DNA from: Betaproteobacteria bacterium | Lineage (GTDB): Bacteria > Pseudomonadota > Gammaproteobacteria > Burkholderiales > SG8-39 | Direction of reading: 5' to 3' | Assembly: GCA_004298295.1 (NCBI GenBank) | Contig: SCUH01000188.1 | Span: forward strand, 1-9,889 | Length of the DNA stretch: 9,889 bases | In this document: in pieces, positions 1 to 6,235 of the stretch | How positions within the stretch are numbered: the stretch's first letter is position 1 | Layout of the letters: every line of letters begins with the position of its first letter | Made by a program: the position numbers and the translations under genes | The notes under the pieces: model-generated | The model's database searches: none | What the model saw: the letters and a program-made list of their open reading frames with translations, nothing else | What the model was told of the DNA's origin: nothing

Positions 1-76
1 CAGGGCCGCGCCGCGCTGGGAACGGTTCGCGGTTCGGTTTGCATCGGCGCCTTGTCGACGGACATTTTATCTCTAA

Positions 77-2617
77 ATGCAGGATCCGATTCAGAAAATC
101 AAGCTTTCGCGCTACGCCGCACAGCAGCTCGCGGCGCATCCGGAATACGCCAGCGAGATCCACGCGGGCAGCGCCTTCAGCGCCGACGACATCGCGCGCG
201 CGCTCCAAGGCAGCGACGCCGACGACGAGGCCGCGCTCAAGCGCCGCTTGCGCGTCCTGCGGCAGCGCGTGCTCCTGCGCGTCATGGCGCGCGACCTCAC
301 CGGCGCCGCGGACCTTGCCGAAGTCTGCGAAACGATGAGCCTGCTGGCCGACGCCTCGATTCGCTGCGCGCTGGCGTGGGCCGAGTCGGCGCTCGCCGCG
401 CCCGCGGGACAGCTCGTCGTCATCGGCATGGGCAAGCTCGGCGGACGCGAACTGAACGTCTCCTCCGACATCGACCTGGTGTTCGCCTATCCGGACGGCG
501 CCGGCGAGCACGAGCAGTTCGAGCGCCTCGGCCGCAAGCTGATCGCACTTCTGGGTGAGATCACCGCGGAAGGGTTTTCGTTCCGCGTCGACATGCGCTT
601 GCGCCCGTATGGCGAATCGGGACCGCTCGCGGCGAGTTTCGATGCGCTCGAGACGTATTTCTACGCCCAGGGTCGCGCCTGGGAGCGCTACGCCTGGATC
701 AAGGCGCGCGCCATCAGCGGCGGGGGACACGACGAGCTGGCGGCGATCGTGCGGCCGTTCGTATACCGCAAGTACCTCGATTTCCCGACGCTCGCCGCGA
801 TGCGCGGGCTGCACGCCGAGGTGCAGCGCGAGGTGGCGCGGCGCGAGCTCGCCGGGCACGTCAAGCTCGGGCCCGGCGGCATCCGCGAAATCGAATTCGT
901 CGTCCAGGCGCTGCAGCTGGTGCGCGGCGGGCGCGAGCCTGCGCTCGCCGTGCGGCCGACGCTGCTGGCGCTCGCGCGCCTGGCCGAGCGGCGCCTGCTG
1001 CCGGAGGAGGCCGCGCACGCGCTCGCCGAGAGCTACGTCTTTCTGCGCAACATCGAGCACCGCCTGCAGTATGTGGACGACGCGCAGACCCACATGCTGC
1101 CGGAGGGCGAGGACGAGCGCGCTCGGCTCGCGGCGATGGCGGATTTTCCGGACTGGGCGACGCTCGCGGCGAAGCTCGATGCGCTGCGCGCGCAGGTGAC
1201 GCGCTGCTTCCAGGACGTACTCGCCGGACCCGCGCAGGAAGGCGCGCCCGCGGCCGCGTGGCCCGAGCATCCGCGCGCCGCGGCGCTGCGCGCGAGCCAG
1301 CGCTACGCGGTGCTGCCCGAGGATTCGCGGCGGCGCCTCGACCATCTCGTGCCGGCGCTCGCGGCGGCGGCGGCCGCGACGCCGGATCCGGACGCGACGC
1401 TCGCGCGCGGCATCGACCTGTTCGAGGCGGTGGCGCGGCGCGCCGCCTATCTTGCGCTCCTCGACGAGCATCCGGAGGCGCTCGAGCGCGTCACGCGGAT
1501 GATCGGCGCTTCGAGCTGGGCCGCGGAGTTCGTCACCCGGCACCCCCTGCTGCTCGATGAGCTGCTCGACGATCGCGTGCTCTACGCGCCGCCCGAGTGG
1601 GCCGCGTACGAATCGGGCCTGCGCGCCGCGCTCGCCGCCGACGACGGCGACACCGAACGCCAGATGAACCTGCTGCGCGAGCACCACCAGGGCCAGGTAT
1701 TCCGGCTGCTGGCGCAGGATCTCGCGGGACTGCTTACGGTAGAGAAGCTGGCCGACCACCTGTCGGAACTCACCGACCGCACCATCGGCATCGCCCTCAC
1801 ACAGGCGTGGCGACTCGTGCGCACGCGCCACTGCGAGGTGCCGCGCTTCGCCGTGATCGGCTACGGCAAGCTCGGCGGCAAGGAACTCGGCTACGCTTCC
1901 GACCTCGACATCATCTTCCTCTACGCCGACGAAGACGAAGCCGCGCAGGAAAACTACGTGCGCCTGGCGCAGCGGCTGAACAACTGGCTGACGCTGCGCA
2001 CCTCCTCGGGAGCGTTGTTCGACACGGATCTGCGCCTGCGGCCTTCAGGGGACAAAGGGTTGCTCGTCATTTCCGTGTCGGGCTTCGAGAAATACCAGGA
2101 GGAAGCGGCCTGGGCTTGGGAACACCAGGCGCTTACACGCGCGCGCTACTGCACGGGCGACGCCAGGATCGGCGAGGCGTTCGAGGCGATCCGCGTCAAG
2201 ATCCTGACGCGCCAGCGCGATGCGCCGGCGCTGGCGAAGGAAGTGCTCGCGATGCGCGCGAAGATGCACGCCGCGCATCCGAACAAGAGCGGGCTGTTCG
2301 ACGTCAAGCACGACGCCGGCGGCATGATCGACGTCGAGTTCATCGTGCAGTTCCTGGTGCTCGCGCATGCGCACCGCTATCCGGTGCTCTGCGGCAACCT
2401 CGGCAACATCGCGCTGCTCAGGATCGCGGCGGATCTGGGGCTGATTCCTTCCGATCTCGCTGAGGCATCGCGCAATGCCTACCGCGAGTTCAGGCGCCTG
2501 CAGCACGCGCTGCGGCTGAATGGCGCGCAGTATGCGCGCGTGCCACTGGAACAGGTGGCGGCGCATGCAAATGCCGTGCGCGGGCTCTGGCAGTCGGCGT
2601 TTGAATGGATCGCCTGA
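77..2617 (+). CDS. glnE: Bifunctional glutamine synthetase adenylyltransferase / adenylyl-removing enzyme
   Basis: Cytosolic enzyme that attaches AMP to, and removes it from, glutamine synthetase, so tuning ammonia assimilation; in the known system PII protein and glutamine control the balance. The 846 residues contain two copies of the nucleotidyltransferase signature. The N-terminal deadenylylase site has GMGKLGG at 117-123, D131 and D133, then RVDMRLRP with D172. The C-terminal adenylylation site has GYGKLGG at 595-601, D609 and D611, then D651 in DTDLRLRP. These match the paired aspartates known in E. coli GlnE, so both activities should be intact. A helical linker lies between the two halves. 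The protein is about 100 residues shorter than E. coli GlnE (946): roughly 40 are missing before the first site and 50 between the sites. An in-frame TAA touches the ATG (74-76), so this is the earliest possible start; no strong ribosome site is visible. Identity is secure. Confidence 0.97.
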   Translation: MQDPIQKIKLSRYAAQQLAAHPEYASEIHAGSAFSADDIARALQGSDADDEAALKRRLRVLRQRVLLRVMARDLTGAADLAEVCETMSLLADASIRCALAWAESALAAPAGQLVVIGMGKLGGRELNVSSDIDLVFAYPDGAGEHEQFERLGRKLIALLGEITAEGFSFRVDMRLRPYGESGPLAASFDALETYFYAQGRAWERYAWIKARAISGGGHDELAAIVRPFVYRKYLDFPTLAAMRGLHAEVQREVARRELAGHVKLGPGGIREIEFVVQALQLVRGGREPALAVRPTLLALARLAERRLLPEEAAHALAESYVFLRNIEHRLQYVDDAQTHMLPEGEDERARLAAMADFPDWATLAAKLDALRAQVTRCFQDVLAGPAQEGAPAAAWPEHPRAAALRASQRYAVLPEDSRRRLDHLVPALAAAAAATPDPDATLARGIDLFEAVARRAAYLALLDEHPEALERVTRMIGASSWAAEFVTRHPLLLDELLDDRVLYAPPEWAAYESGLRAALAADDGDTERQMNLLREHHQGQVFRLLAQDLAGLLTVEKLADHLSELTDRTIGIALTQAWRLVRTRHCEVPRFAVIGYGKLGGKELGYASDLDIIFLYADEDEAAQENYVRLAQRLNNWLTLRTSSGALFDTDLRLRPSGDKGLLVISVSGFEKYQEEAAWAWEHQALTRARYCTGDARIGEAFEAIRVKILTRQRDAPALAKEVLAMRAKMHAAHPNKSGLFDVKHDAGGMIDVEFIVQFLVLAHAHRYPVLCGNLGNIALLRIAADLGLIPSDLAEASRNAYREFRRLQHALRLNGAQYARVPLEQVAAHANAVRGLWQSAFEWIA

Positions 2618-2620
2618 TCA

Positions 2621-2649
2621 TTGCCGCACGCGATCCGGTGCCGTACGAT
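2621..2649 (+). promoter_or_regulatory. Putative sigma70-type promoter for the PilZ-glycosyltransferase pair
   Basis: The 52-base gap after glnE holds TTGCCG (2621-2626), a 17-base spacer and TACGAT (2644-2649), a fair match to -35 and -10 boxes with ideal spacing. Transcription would start near 2656, leaving a leader of about 14 bases before the ATG at 2670. No terminator-like hairpin with a T-tract separates glnE from this site, so read-through from glnE is also possible. The call rests on pattern only. Confidence 0.4.
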
Positions 2650-2669
2650 CGCTGCCATTCGGGAATTTC

Positions 2670-3023
2670 ATGAAACGCAGGCCAAGGTACAAACGCCGGG
2701 AAAGGCGACTGGGCGCGGCGCTCGCCGTGAACCTCGGCAGTCGCTCGGGCGTGACGCATGACCTGAGCGCCTCCGGGGTCTTCTTCGAGACCGAAGCTGC
2801 CTACCATAAGGGCAACCGCATCCACTTCGAGATCAACCTCGACACGCCCTGGGGCAAGGCGGTCTGCGACTGCGACGGCAAGATCGTGCGCGTCGAGCGC
2901 CGCGACGGTAGCCTCGGCATCGCCGTGCAGTTCAGCGAAGCAAAGCCCCGCTCGAAAAAACCGCGGGCGAAGGTCCGTGCCGCGCGTATCCGGCGTGCGA
3001 AGCCGCGGCGCCGCAAGCGGTGA
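2670..3023 (+). CDS. Small PilZ-domain protein (putative c-di-GMP receptor) with basic C-terminal tail
   Basis: Single-domain PilZ protein of 117 residues, expected to be cytosolic. PilZ domains bind cyclic di-GMP through an N-terminal RxxxR and a later [D/N]xSxxG. Here the arginine cluster is at R6-R13 (RYKRRERR, giving RxxxR at R6-R10 or R9-R13) and DLSASG is at 31-36, so both binding elements are present. Beta-strand-like segments follow to about residue 88. The last 26 residues (92-117) carry about 16 Lys/Arg and no acidic residue, which is not part of the PilZ fold and suggests binding to nucleic acid, acidic lipid or polyanionic glycan (inference). The ATG at 2670 has a weak GGGA upstream; an in-frame upstream start at 2520 would lie inside glnE and add non-PilZ sequence, so I reject it. 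Its stop overlaps the start of the glycosyltransferase, which suggests a functional pair. Confidence 0.85.
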   Translation: MKRRPRYKRRERRLGAALAVNLGSRSGVTHDLSASGVFFETEAAYHKGNRIHFEINLDTPWGKAVCDCDGKIVRVERRDGSLGIAVQFSEAKPRSKKPRAKVRAARIRRAKPRRRKR

Positions 3024-4231
3024 ATCTCCTCTTCGTCCACCAGAACTTTCCCGGCCAGTTCAGGCACCTCGCGCCGCATTTCGCGCGCGCCGGACATGCG
3101 GTCAAGGCGCTCGGCATCGACGGCGCCGGGCTGCCGGACATCGAGATGCACCGCTATAAGCCCGGGCGTGCGACGAGCCGCGAAGCGCATCCCTGGGCGC
3201 AGGAGTTCGAGACCAAGGTGATTCGCGGCGAGGCCTGCGCAGCCGCCGCGCAGCAGCTCAAGGCGCAGGGGTTCGTGCCCGACGTCATCGTCGCCAACCC
3301 GGGCTGGGGTGAGAGCCTGTTTCTCAAGGACATCTGGCCGCAGGCGAGGATGCTGGCGCTGATCGAGTTCTTCTACGCGGCGCGCGGGCTGGATTTCGAT
3401 TTCGACCCGGAATTCCATCGCGAGGACCTGGCGCGCTACGCGCGCCTGCGGGCGAAGAACGCGCATCTGCTGATGGCGCTCGCCGACATGGACTGGGGCA
3501 TCTGCCCGACCGAATTCCAGAGGGGTACGGTGCCGCCGGAATACCGGGCCAAGACCAGCGTGATCTTCGACGGCATCGACACGAACGTCGTGCGCCCCGA
3601 CCCGGGCGCTTTCGTCACGGTGAACGGCAGGACGCTGCGCGCGGGCGACGAGGTGCTGACCTTCGTCAACCGCAACCTCGAGCCGTACCGCGGCTACCAC
3701 GTCTTCATGCGCGCGCTGCCGGAGATCCTGCGCCGGCGGCCGAACGCGGTCGCGCTGATTGTCGGCGGCGACGGCGTCTCCTACGGCGCGGCGGCGCCCG
3801 AGGGCAAGACCTGGAAGCAGATCTTCTTCGACGAGGTGAAGGACCGGTTCGATGCGAGTCGCGTGCGGTTTCTCGGGCGCCTGCCCTACGCCGACTACCT
3901 GCGCGTGCTGCAGGTGTCGGCCTGCCATGTCTACCTCACCTACCCGTTCGTGCTCGGCTGGAGCTGCATCGAGGCGCTCGCCGCGGGCGGTCTCGTCGTC
4001 GGCAGCCGCACGCCGCCGGTAGAGGAGGCAATCCGGCATGGCGAAAACGGGCTGCTGGTCGATTTCTTCGACACTGCGGCGCTCGCCTCCATGGTCTCGG
4101 ATTGCCTCGCGAATCCCGCGCGCTACCAGGCGCTGCGTGCGCAGGCGCGCGTGGGCGCGGTCGAGCGCTACGATCTCGCCTCGGTATGCCTGCCGCAACA
4201 GGTGAAACTTGTGGAGCGCCTGGCGCGATAA
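3020..4231 (+). CDS. GT4-like glycosyltransferase (GT-B fold), probable surface-glycan synthesis
   Basis: 403-residue soluble glycosyltransferase. The N-terminal half, from MNLLFVHQNFPGQFRHL, looks like the glycosyltransferase 4-type acceptor domain (Pfam Glyco_trans_4_3 style). The C-terminal half is a GT4 donor-nucleotide domain, with NRNLEPYRGYHVFMRALP after a linker near residue 210 and IVGGDGVSYG after that. The nucleotide-sugar site reads YPFVLGWSCIEALAAGG, with E318 as the second Glu of the EX7E motif; the first Glu position is F310, which I recall as normal for this subgroup. PPVEEAI (to E336) and a GLLVDFFD segment follow. No signal peptide or membrane segment is seen. The GTG start shares GTGA (3020-3023) with the PilZ stop, indicating translational coupling. 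Donor, acceptor and product cannot be read from sequence; EPS, O-antigen or protein glycosylation are all possible. Family is confident, role is not. Confidence 0.88.
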   Translation: MNLLFVHQNFPGQFRHLAPHFARAGHAVKALGIDGAGLPDIEMHRYKPGRATSREAHPWAQEFETKVIRGEACAAAAQQLKAQGFVPDVIVANPGWGESLFLKDIWPQARMLALIEFFYAARGLDFDFDPEFHREDLARYARLRAKNAHLLMALADMDWGICPTEFQRGTVPPEYRAKTSVIFDGIDTNVVRPDPGAFVTVNGRTLRAGDEVLTFVNRNLEPYRGYHVFMRALPEILRRRPNAVALIVGGDGVSYGAAAPEGKTWKQIFFDEVKDRFDASRVRFLGRLPYADYLRVLQVSACHVYLTYPFVLGWSCIEALAAGGLVVGSRTPPVEEAIRHGENGLLVDFFDTAALASMVSDCLANPARYQALRAQARVGAVERYDLASVCLPQQVKLVERLAR

Positions 4232-4256
4232 CGCTCGACGTTGCGCCGGCGCAGCG

Positions 4257-4265
4257 TGTTACGAT
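4257..4265 (+). promoter_or_regulatory. Putative extended -10 promoter of the phd-vapC module
   Basis: TGTTACGAT forms an extended -10 (TG, one base, TACGAT at 4260-4265). No good -35 exists at 17 bases; TCGACG at 4235-4240 would need a 19-base spacer, fitting an extended -10 promoter. Start of transcription is expected near 4272, inside the inverted repeat at 4268-4285. A 12-base perfect palindrome, TGCGCCGGCGCA (4242-4253), lies between the two boxes and could be a second protein-binding site, although such GC palindromes also arise by chance here. Confidence 0.45.
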
Positions 4266-4267
4266 CA

Positions 4268-4285
4268 GTTCTGGCTAACCAGAAC
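4268..4285 (+). promoter_or_regulatory. Probable autoregulatory operator of phd-vapC (inverted repeat)
   Basis: GTTCTGG (4268-4274), spacer CTAA, and CCAGAAC (4279-4285) form a perfect 7-base inverted repeat, 14 bases before the antitoxin ATG. It begins two bases after the -10 box and covers the expected transcription start, the typical position for autorepression by a Phd-type antitoxin alone or in complex with its toxin. The site is seen directly; the binding is inference. Confidence 0.55.
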
Positions 4286-4298
4286 ACAAGAGACCGCC

Positions 4299-4541
4299 AT
4301 GGAACGCGTGGGCATTTACGAAGCCAAGGCCAATCTCTCGAATCTCGTGGATCTCGCGAGCAAGGGAACCGAGGTGACGATCACCCGGCACGGCAAGGCG
4401 GTCGCACGGCTCGTGCCCGCGCGCTCGCGCGCCGCGCCGCGTCGGGCGGCAGCCTTTGCGGCGCTCGACCGCCTGCGGCGGGAACTCAAGATCACCCGGC
4501 GCTTCGACTTGCGCAGGATCATCGAGGAAGGGCGCAGGTAG
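4299..4541 (+). CDS. Phd/YefM-family antitoxin
   Basis: 80-residue antitoxin of a type II toxin-antitoxin system. Residues 1-40 are a typical Phd/YefM DNA-binding domain: a short strand (VGIYEAKANLS), a helix, and the strand pair TEVTITRHGKAVARLVP. Residues 41-80 are a charged tail rich in Arg and Ala that would wrap the toxin. The ATG at 4299 fits the family N-terminus exactly; the longer frame starting at 4209 runs through the promoter and operator and is rejected. AAGAGA ahead of the ATG is a modest ribosome site. The gene shares its last base with the toxin start. It likely represses its own promoter through the operator at 4268-4285. Pairing of a Phd-type antitoxin with a VapC toxin is common. 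Confidence 0.92.
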   Translation: MERVGIYEAKANLSNLVDLASKGTEVTITRHGKAVARLVPARSRAAPRRAAAFAALDRLRRELKITRRFDLRRIIEEGRR

Positions 4542-4939
4542 TGGCCTGCGTGGCGGACAATTCGGTCATCGTCGGGTGGTTCGTCGAATCCCAGGCGAAT
4601 ACCTACACGCGGCGGGTTCGCCGGCACGCGGCGCGCGAAGGGCTGCACGCGCCGCAGCTGTGGCCGGTGGAGTTCGCGAGCGTGCTGCGCGGGCTGGAGC
4701 GGCGCCGGCTCCTGGCACCGCACAACGTCGATCGCATCGCCGCCGGCGTACTGGCGCTCGAGATCGCGCTCGATGCGGCGGCGCCGCTGCGTGAACTGAT
4801 CGCCCTGTCCCGCCGCTTCAGCGTTTCCTGCTACGACGCGGCCTACCTGGAACTCGCCCTGCGCCGCGGTGTGCCACTTGCGACCCGCGATAGTGCGCTC
4901 GCGCGTGCCGCGCGCTCCGCTGGGGCGTTCTGGTCCTGA
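4541..4939 (+). CDS. VapC-family PIN-domain ribonuclease toxin
   Basis: 132-residue PIN-domain protein. VapC toxins are Mg-dependent endoribonucleases that cut tRNA or rRNA and stop translation when free of antitoxin; the target here is not predictable. All four expected acidic residues are present: D6 in VADNS, E44 in PVEFASVL, D99 in CYDAAYLELA and D117 in LATRDSALARAA, so the toxin appears active rather than decayed. The GTG at 4541 overlaps the last base of the antitoxin TAG, with a strong ribosome site GAGGAAGGG at 4524-4532, 8 bases upstream. GTG at 4550 is a possible but less well placed start. The upstream frame from 4241 is an antitoxin shadow. The final codons lie within a sequence resembling the operator of this module. 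Confidence 0.92.
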   Translation: MACVADNSVIVGWFVESQANTYTRRVRRHAAREGLHAPQLWPVEFASVLRGLERRRLLAPHNVDRIAAGVLALEIALDAAAPLRELIALSRRFSVSCYDAAYLELALRRGVPLATRDSALARAARSAGAFWS

Positions 4940-4943
4940 CCAG
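4927..4943 (+). repeat. Operator-like repeat at the 3' end of vapC
   Basis: GTTCTGGTCCTGACCAG matches the operator stretch GTTCTGGCTAACCAG (4268-4282) at 14 of 15 bases once two extra bases (TC) are allowed. It contains an inverted repeat, CTGGTC-CT-GACCAG (4930-4943), spanning the vapC stop codon. No T-tract follows, so it is not a standard intrinsic terminator. The two copies bracket the TA module almost exactly. It may be a secondary antitoxin-binding site, a remnant of how the module was inserted, or chance. Confidence 0.4.
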
Positions 4944-5028
4944 GTCCCGCATCCCGATCGGCACGCGGCACGGCATGGCTGGAGTGACGCGAGGTTTTGA
5001 CCGTTGCTGCGGTGCAGGACCGATTCGC

Positions 5029-5034
5029 TAGAAT
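5029..5034 (+). promoter_or_regulatory. Putative -10 box of the ilvE promoter
   Basis: TAGAAT (5029-5034) within GCTAGAAT is a strong -10 match in the 120-base gap between vapC and ilvE. The -35 is unclear: TTGCTG at 5004-5009 gives a 19-base spacer, while the perfect-looking TTGACC at 4997-5002 is too far (26 bases). Transcription would begin near 5041, about 20 bases before the ATG at 5060 and just ahead of the ribosome site GGAG (5050-5053). This would be the entry promoter for ilvE, the zinc-finger gene and waaF. Confidence 0.5.
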
Positions 5035-5059
5035 ACGTACTTTGCCGACGGAGCCCCGC

Positions 5060-6037
5060 ATGCCGAAGCCCAAACGTCCGCCCCCGCCGCAATCCATGGC
5101 CGATCGCGACGGCTGGATCTGGCACGACGGCAAGCTCGTGCCGTGGCGCACGGCGACCACCCACGTCCTCACCCACTCGCTGCATTACGGCCTGGCGGTA
5201 TTCGAGGGCGTGCGCGCGTACCAGACCGTGCAGGGCACCGGCATCTTCCGCCTGAAGGAGCATACCGAGCGCCTGTTCAGTTCAGCGCACATCTACATGA
5301 TGAAGATCCCGTACACGCTGGAAAAGCTGATGCAGGCGCAGATCGACGTCGTGCGCGCCAACGGCCACGCGGCTTGCTACATCCGCCCGATCGCGTTCTA
5401 CGGCTCGGAGAAGATGGGCGTCTCGCCCGTGGGCGCGAAAGTGCACGTCGCGATCGCGGCCTGGCCGTGGGGCGCCTACCTCGGGCCCGAGGCGCTCGCC
5501 AAGGGGATCCGCGTCAAGACCGCGTCGGTGGCGCGCCACCACATCAACGTCACGATGGCGCGCTCCAAGATGTCGGGCACCTACCCCAACTCGGTGCTGG
5601 CGACGCTCGAGGCGACGCAGCATGGTTACGACGAGGGGCTGCTGCTCGACGTCAACGGCTTCGTCGCCGAGGGCGCGGGCGAGAACATCTTCATCGTCAA
5701 GGACGGCCGGATCTACGAGCCGCAGCTCACCTCCGCCCTCACCGGCATCACGCGCAGCAGCGTGATCGAGCTGGCGCAGGGCCTGGGCTACGAAGTCATC
5801 TCGCGCCCGATGACGCGCGACGACATCTATATCGCCGACGAGGCGTTCTTCACCGGCACGGCGGCCGAAGTGACGCCGATCCGCGAGCTGGATCTGCGGT
5901 CCATCGGCACCGGCAAGGCCGGCCCCGTGACGCAGCGCCTGCAGAAGGCTTTTTTCGACGTCGTCACGGGCAAGGACCGCAAGCACCGGCACTGGCTTAC
6001 GCCGGTGCCGATGGACCGCAAGAAAGGCCAGCCATGA
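5060..6037 (+). CDS. ilvE: Branched-chain amino acid aminotransferase
   Basis: PLP-dependent fold-type IV transaminase that interconverts valine, leucine and isoleucine with their 2-oxo acids using glutamate/2-oxoglutarate; cytosolic. The 325 residues show the IlvE pattern: THVLTHSLHYGLAVFEGVRAY near the N-terminus, the PLP lysine in ARSKMSGTYPNS (K170), LLLDVNGFVAEGAGENIF, and FFTGTAAEVTPIREL near the C-terminus. Start choice: ATG at 5060 has GGAG 6 bases upstream and follows the likely promoter; it adds a proline-rich stretch (MPKPKRPPPPQS). ATG at 5096 gives the more family-like MADRDGWIWHDG and puts the lysine at 158, close to E. coli numbering, but has no ribosome site. TTG at 4997 lies upstream of the predicted transcript start and is rejected. 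The stop overlaps the next start as ATGA. A D-amino-acid transaminase is less likely given the GTAAEVTP region. Confidence 0.95.
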   Translation: MPKPKRPPPPQSMADRDGWIWHDGKLVPWRTATTHVLTHSLHYGLAVFEGVRAYQTVQGTGIFRLKEHTERLFSSAHIYMMKIPYTLEKLMQAQIDVVRANGHAACYIRPIAFYGSEKMGVSPVGAKVHVAIAAWPWGAYLGPEALAKGIRVKTASVARHHINVTMARSKMSGTYPNSVLATLEATQHGYDEGLLLDVNGFVAEGAGENIFIVKDGRIYEPQLTSALTGITRSSVIELAQGLGYEVISRPMTRDDIYIADEAFFTGTAAEVTPIRELDLRSIGTGKAGPVTQRLQKAFFDVVTGKDRKHRHWLTPVPMDRKKGQP

Positions 6038-6234
6038 GCCTGCAAACCGCAGACCAGTCGCGCCAGGTCGAAGTCACGGACAAGGACCTGCCGCTGCATT
6101 GCCCGACCCCGGCCGCGCCGCTCTGGGCGCGCCACCCGCGCGTGTTCCTCGACGTCGCGAGGCAGGGCTCCGCGCTCTGCCCCTACTGCGGCACGCTCTA
6201 CGTCTTCAAGGGAGCCGCCCCGAAAGGGCATTGA
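6034..6234 (+). CDS. Small CHCC-type zinc-finger protein
   Basis: 66-residue protein with the zf-CHCC pattern: C23 in LHCPTP, H34 in ARHPRVFLD, then C49 and C52 in LCPYCGTLY. The family includes a relative of the mitochondrial complex I subunit NDUFS6, but the bacterial members have no settled function. The residues are spaced to hold one zinc ion. The ATG sits in ATGA (6034-6037) overlapping the ilvE stop, with AAAGG (6023-6027) as ribosome site, so it should be translationally coupled to ilvE. It is followed after one base by waaF. I recall this ilvE, zinc-finger, waaF order from other betaproteobacteria, which argues the small gene is real and conserved in place. Confidence 0.9.
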   Translation: MSLQTADQSRQVEVTDKDLPLHCPTPAAPLWARHPRVFLDVARQGSALCPYCGTLYVFKGAAPKGH

Positions 6235-6235
6235 C

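Noticed and set aside
1..76. Possible 3' end of an upstream gene, in the frame ending at TAA 74-76 directly before the glnE ATG
   Set aside because: All three forward frames are open in this short GC-rich stretch, and the encoded 24 residues match no family I recognise, so it cannot be supported.
2616..2624. GATCATTGC shared between the glnE 3' end and the repeat element (7222-7230)
   Set aside because: Nine bases with no extension of the match; likely chance.
2801..4198. 465-codon open frame on the - strand
   Set aside because: It lies antisense to the clearly recognisable glycosyltransferase, is rich in Arg, Ala and His as expected from mirrored GC-rich codons, and shows no domain.
4930..4943. 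CTGGTC-CT-GACCAG as a Rho-independent terminator of vapC
   Set aside because: The loop is only two bases and no T-tract follows; it is better described as an operator-like repeat.
4316..5263. 315-codon open frame on the - strand across phd-vapC and the ilvE start
   Set aside because: It runs through both recognised TA genes and the promoter region with no motif of its own.
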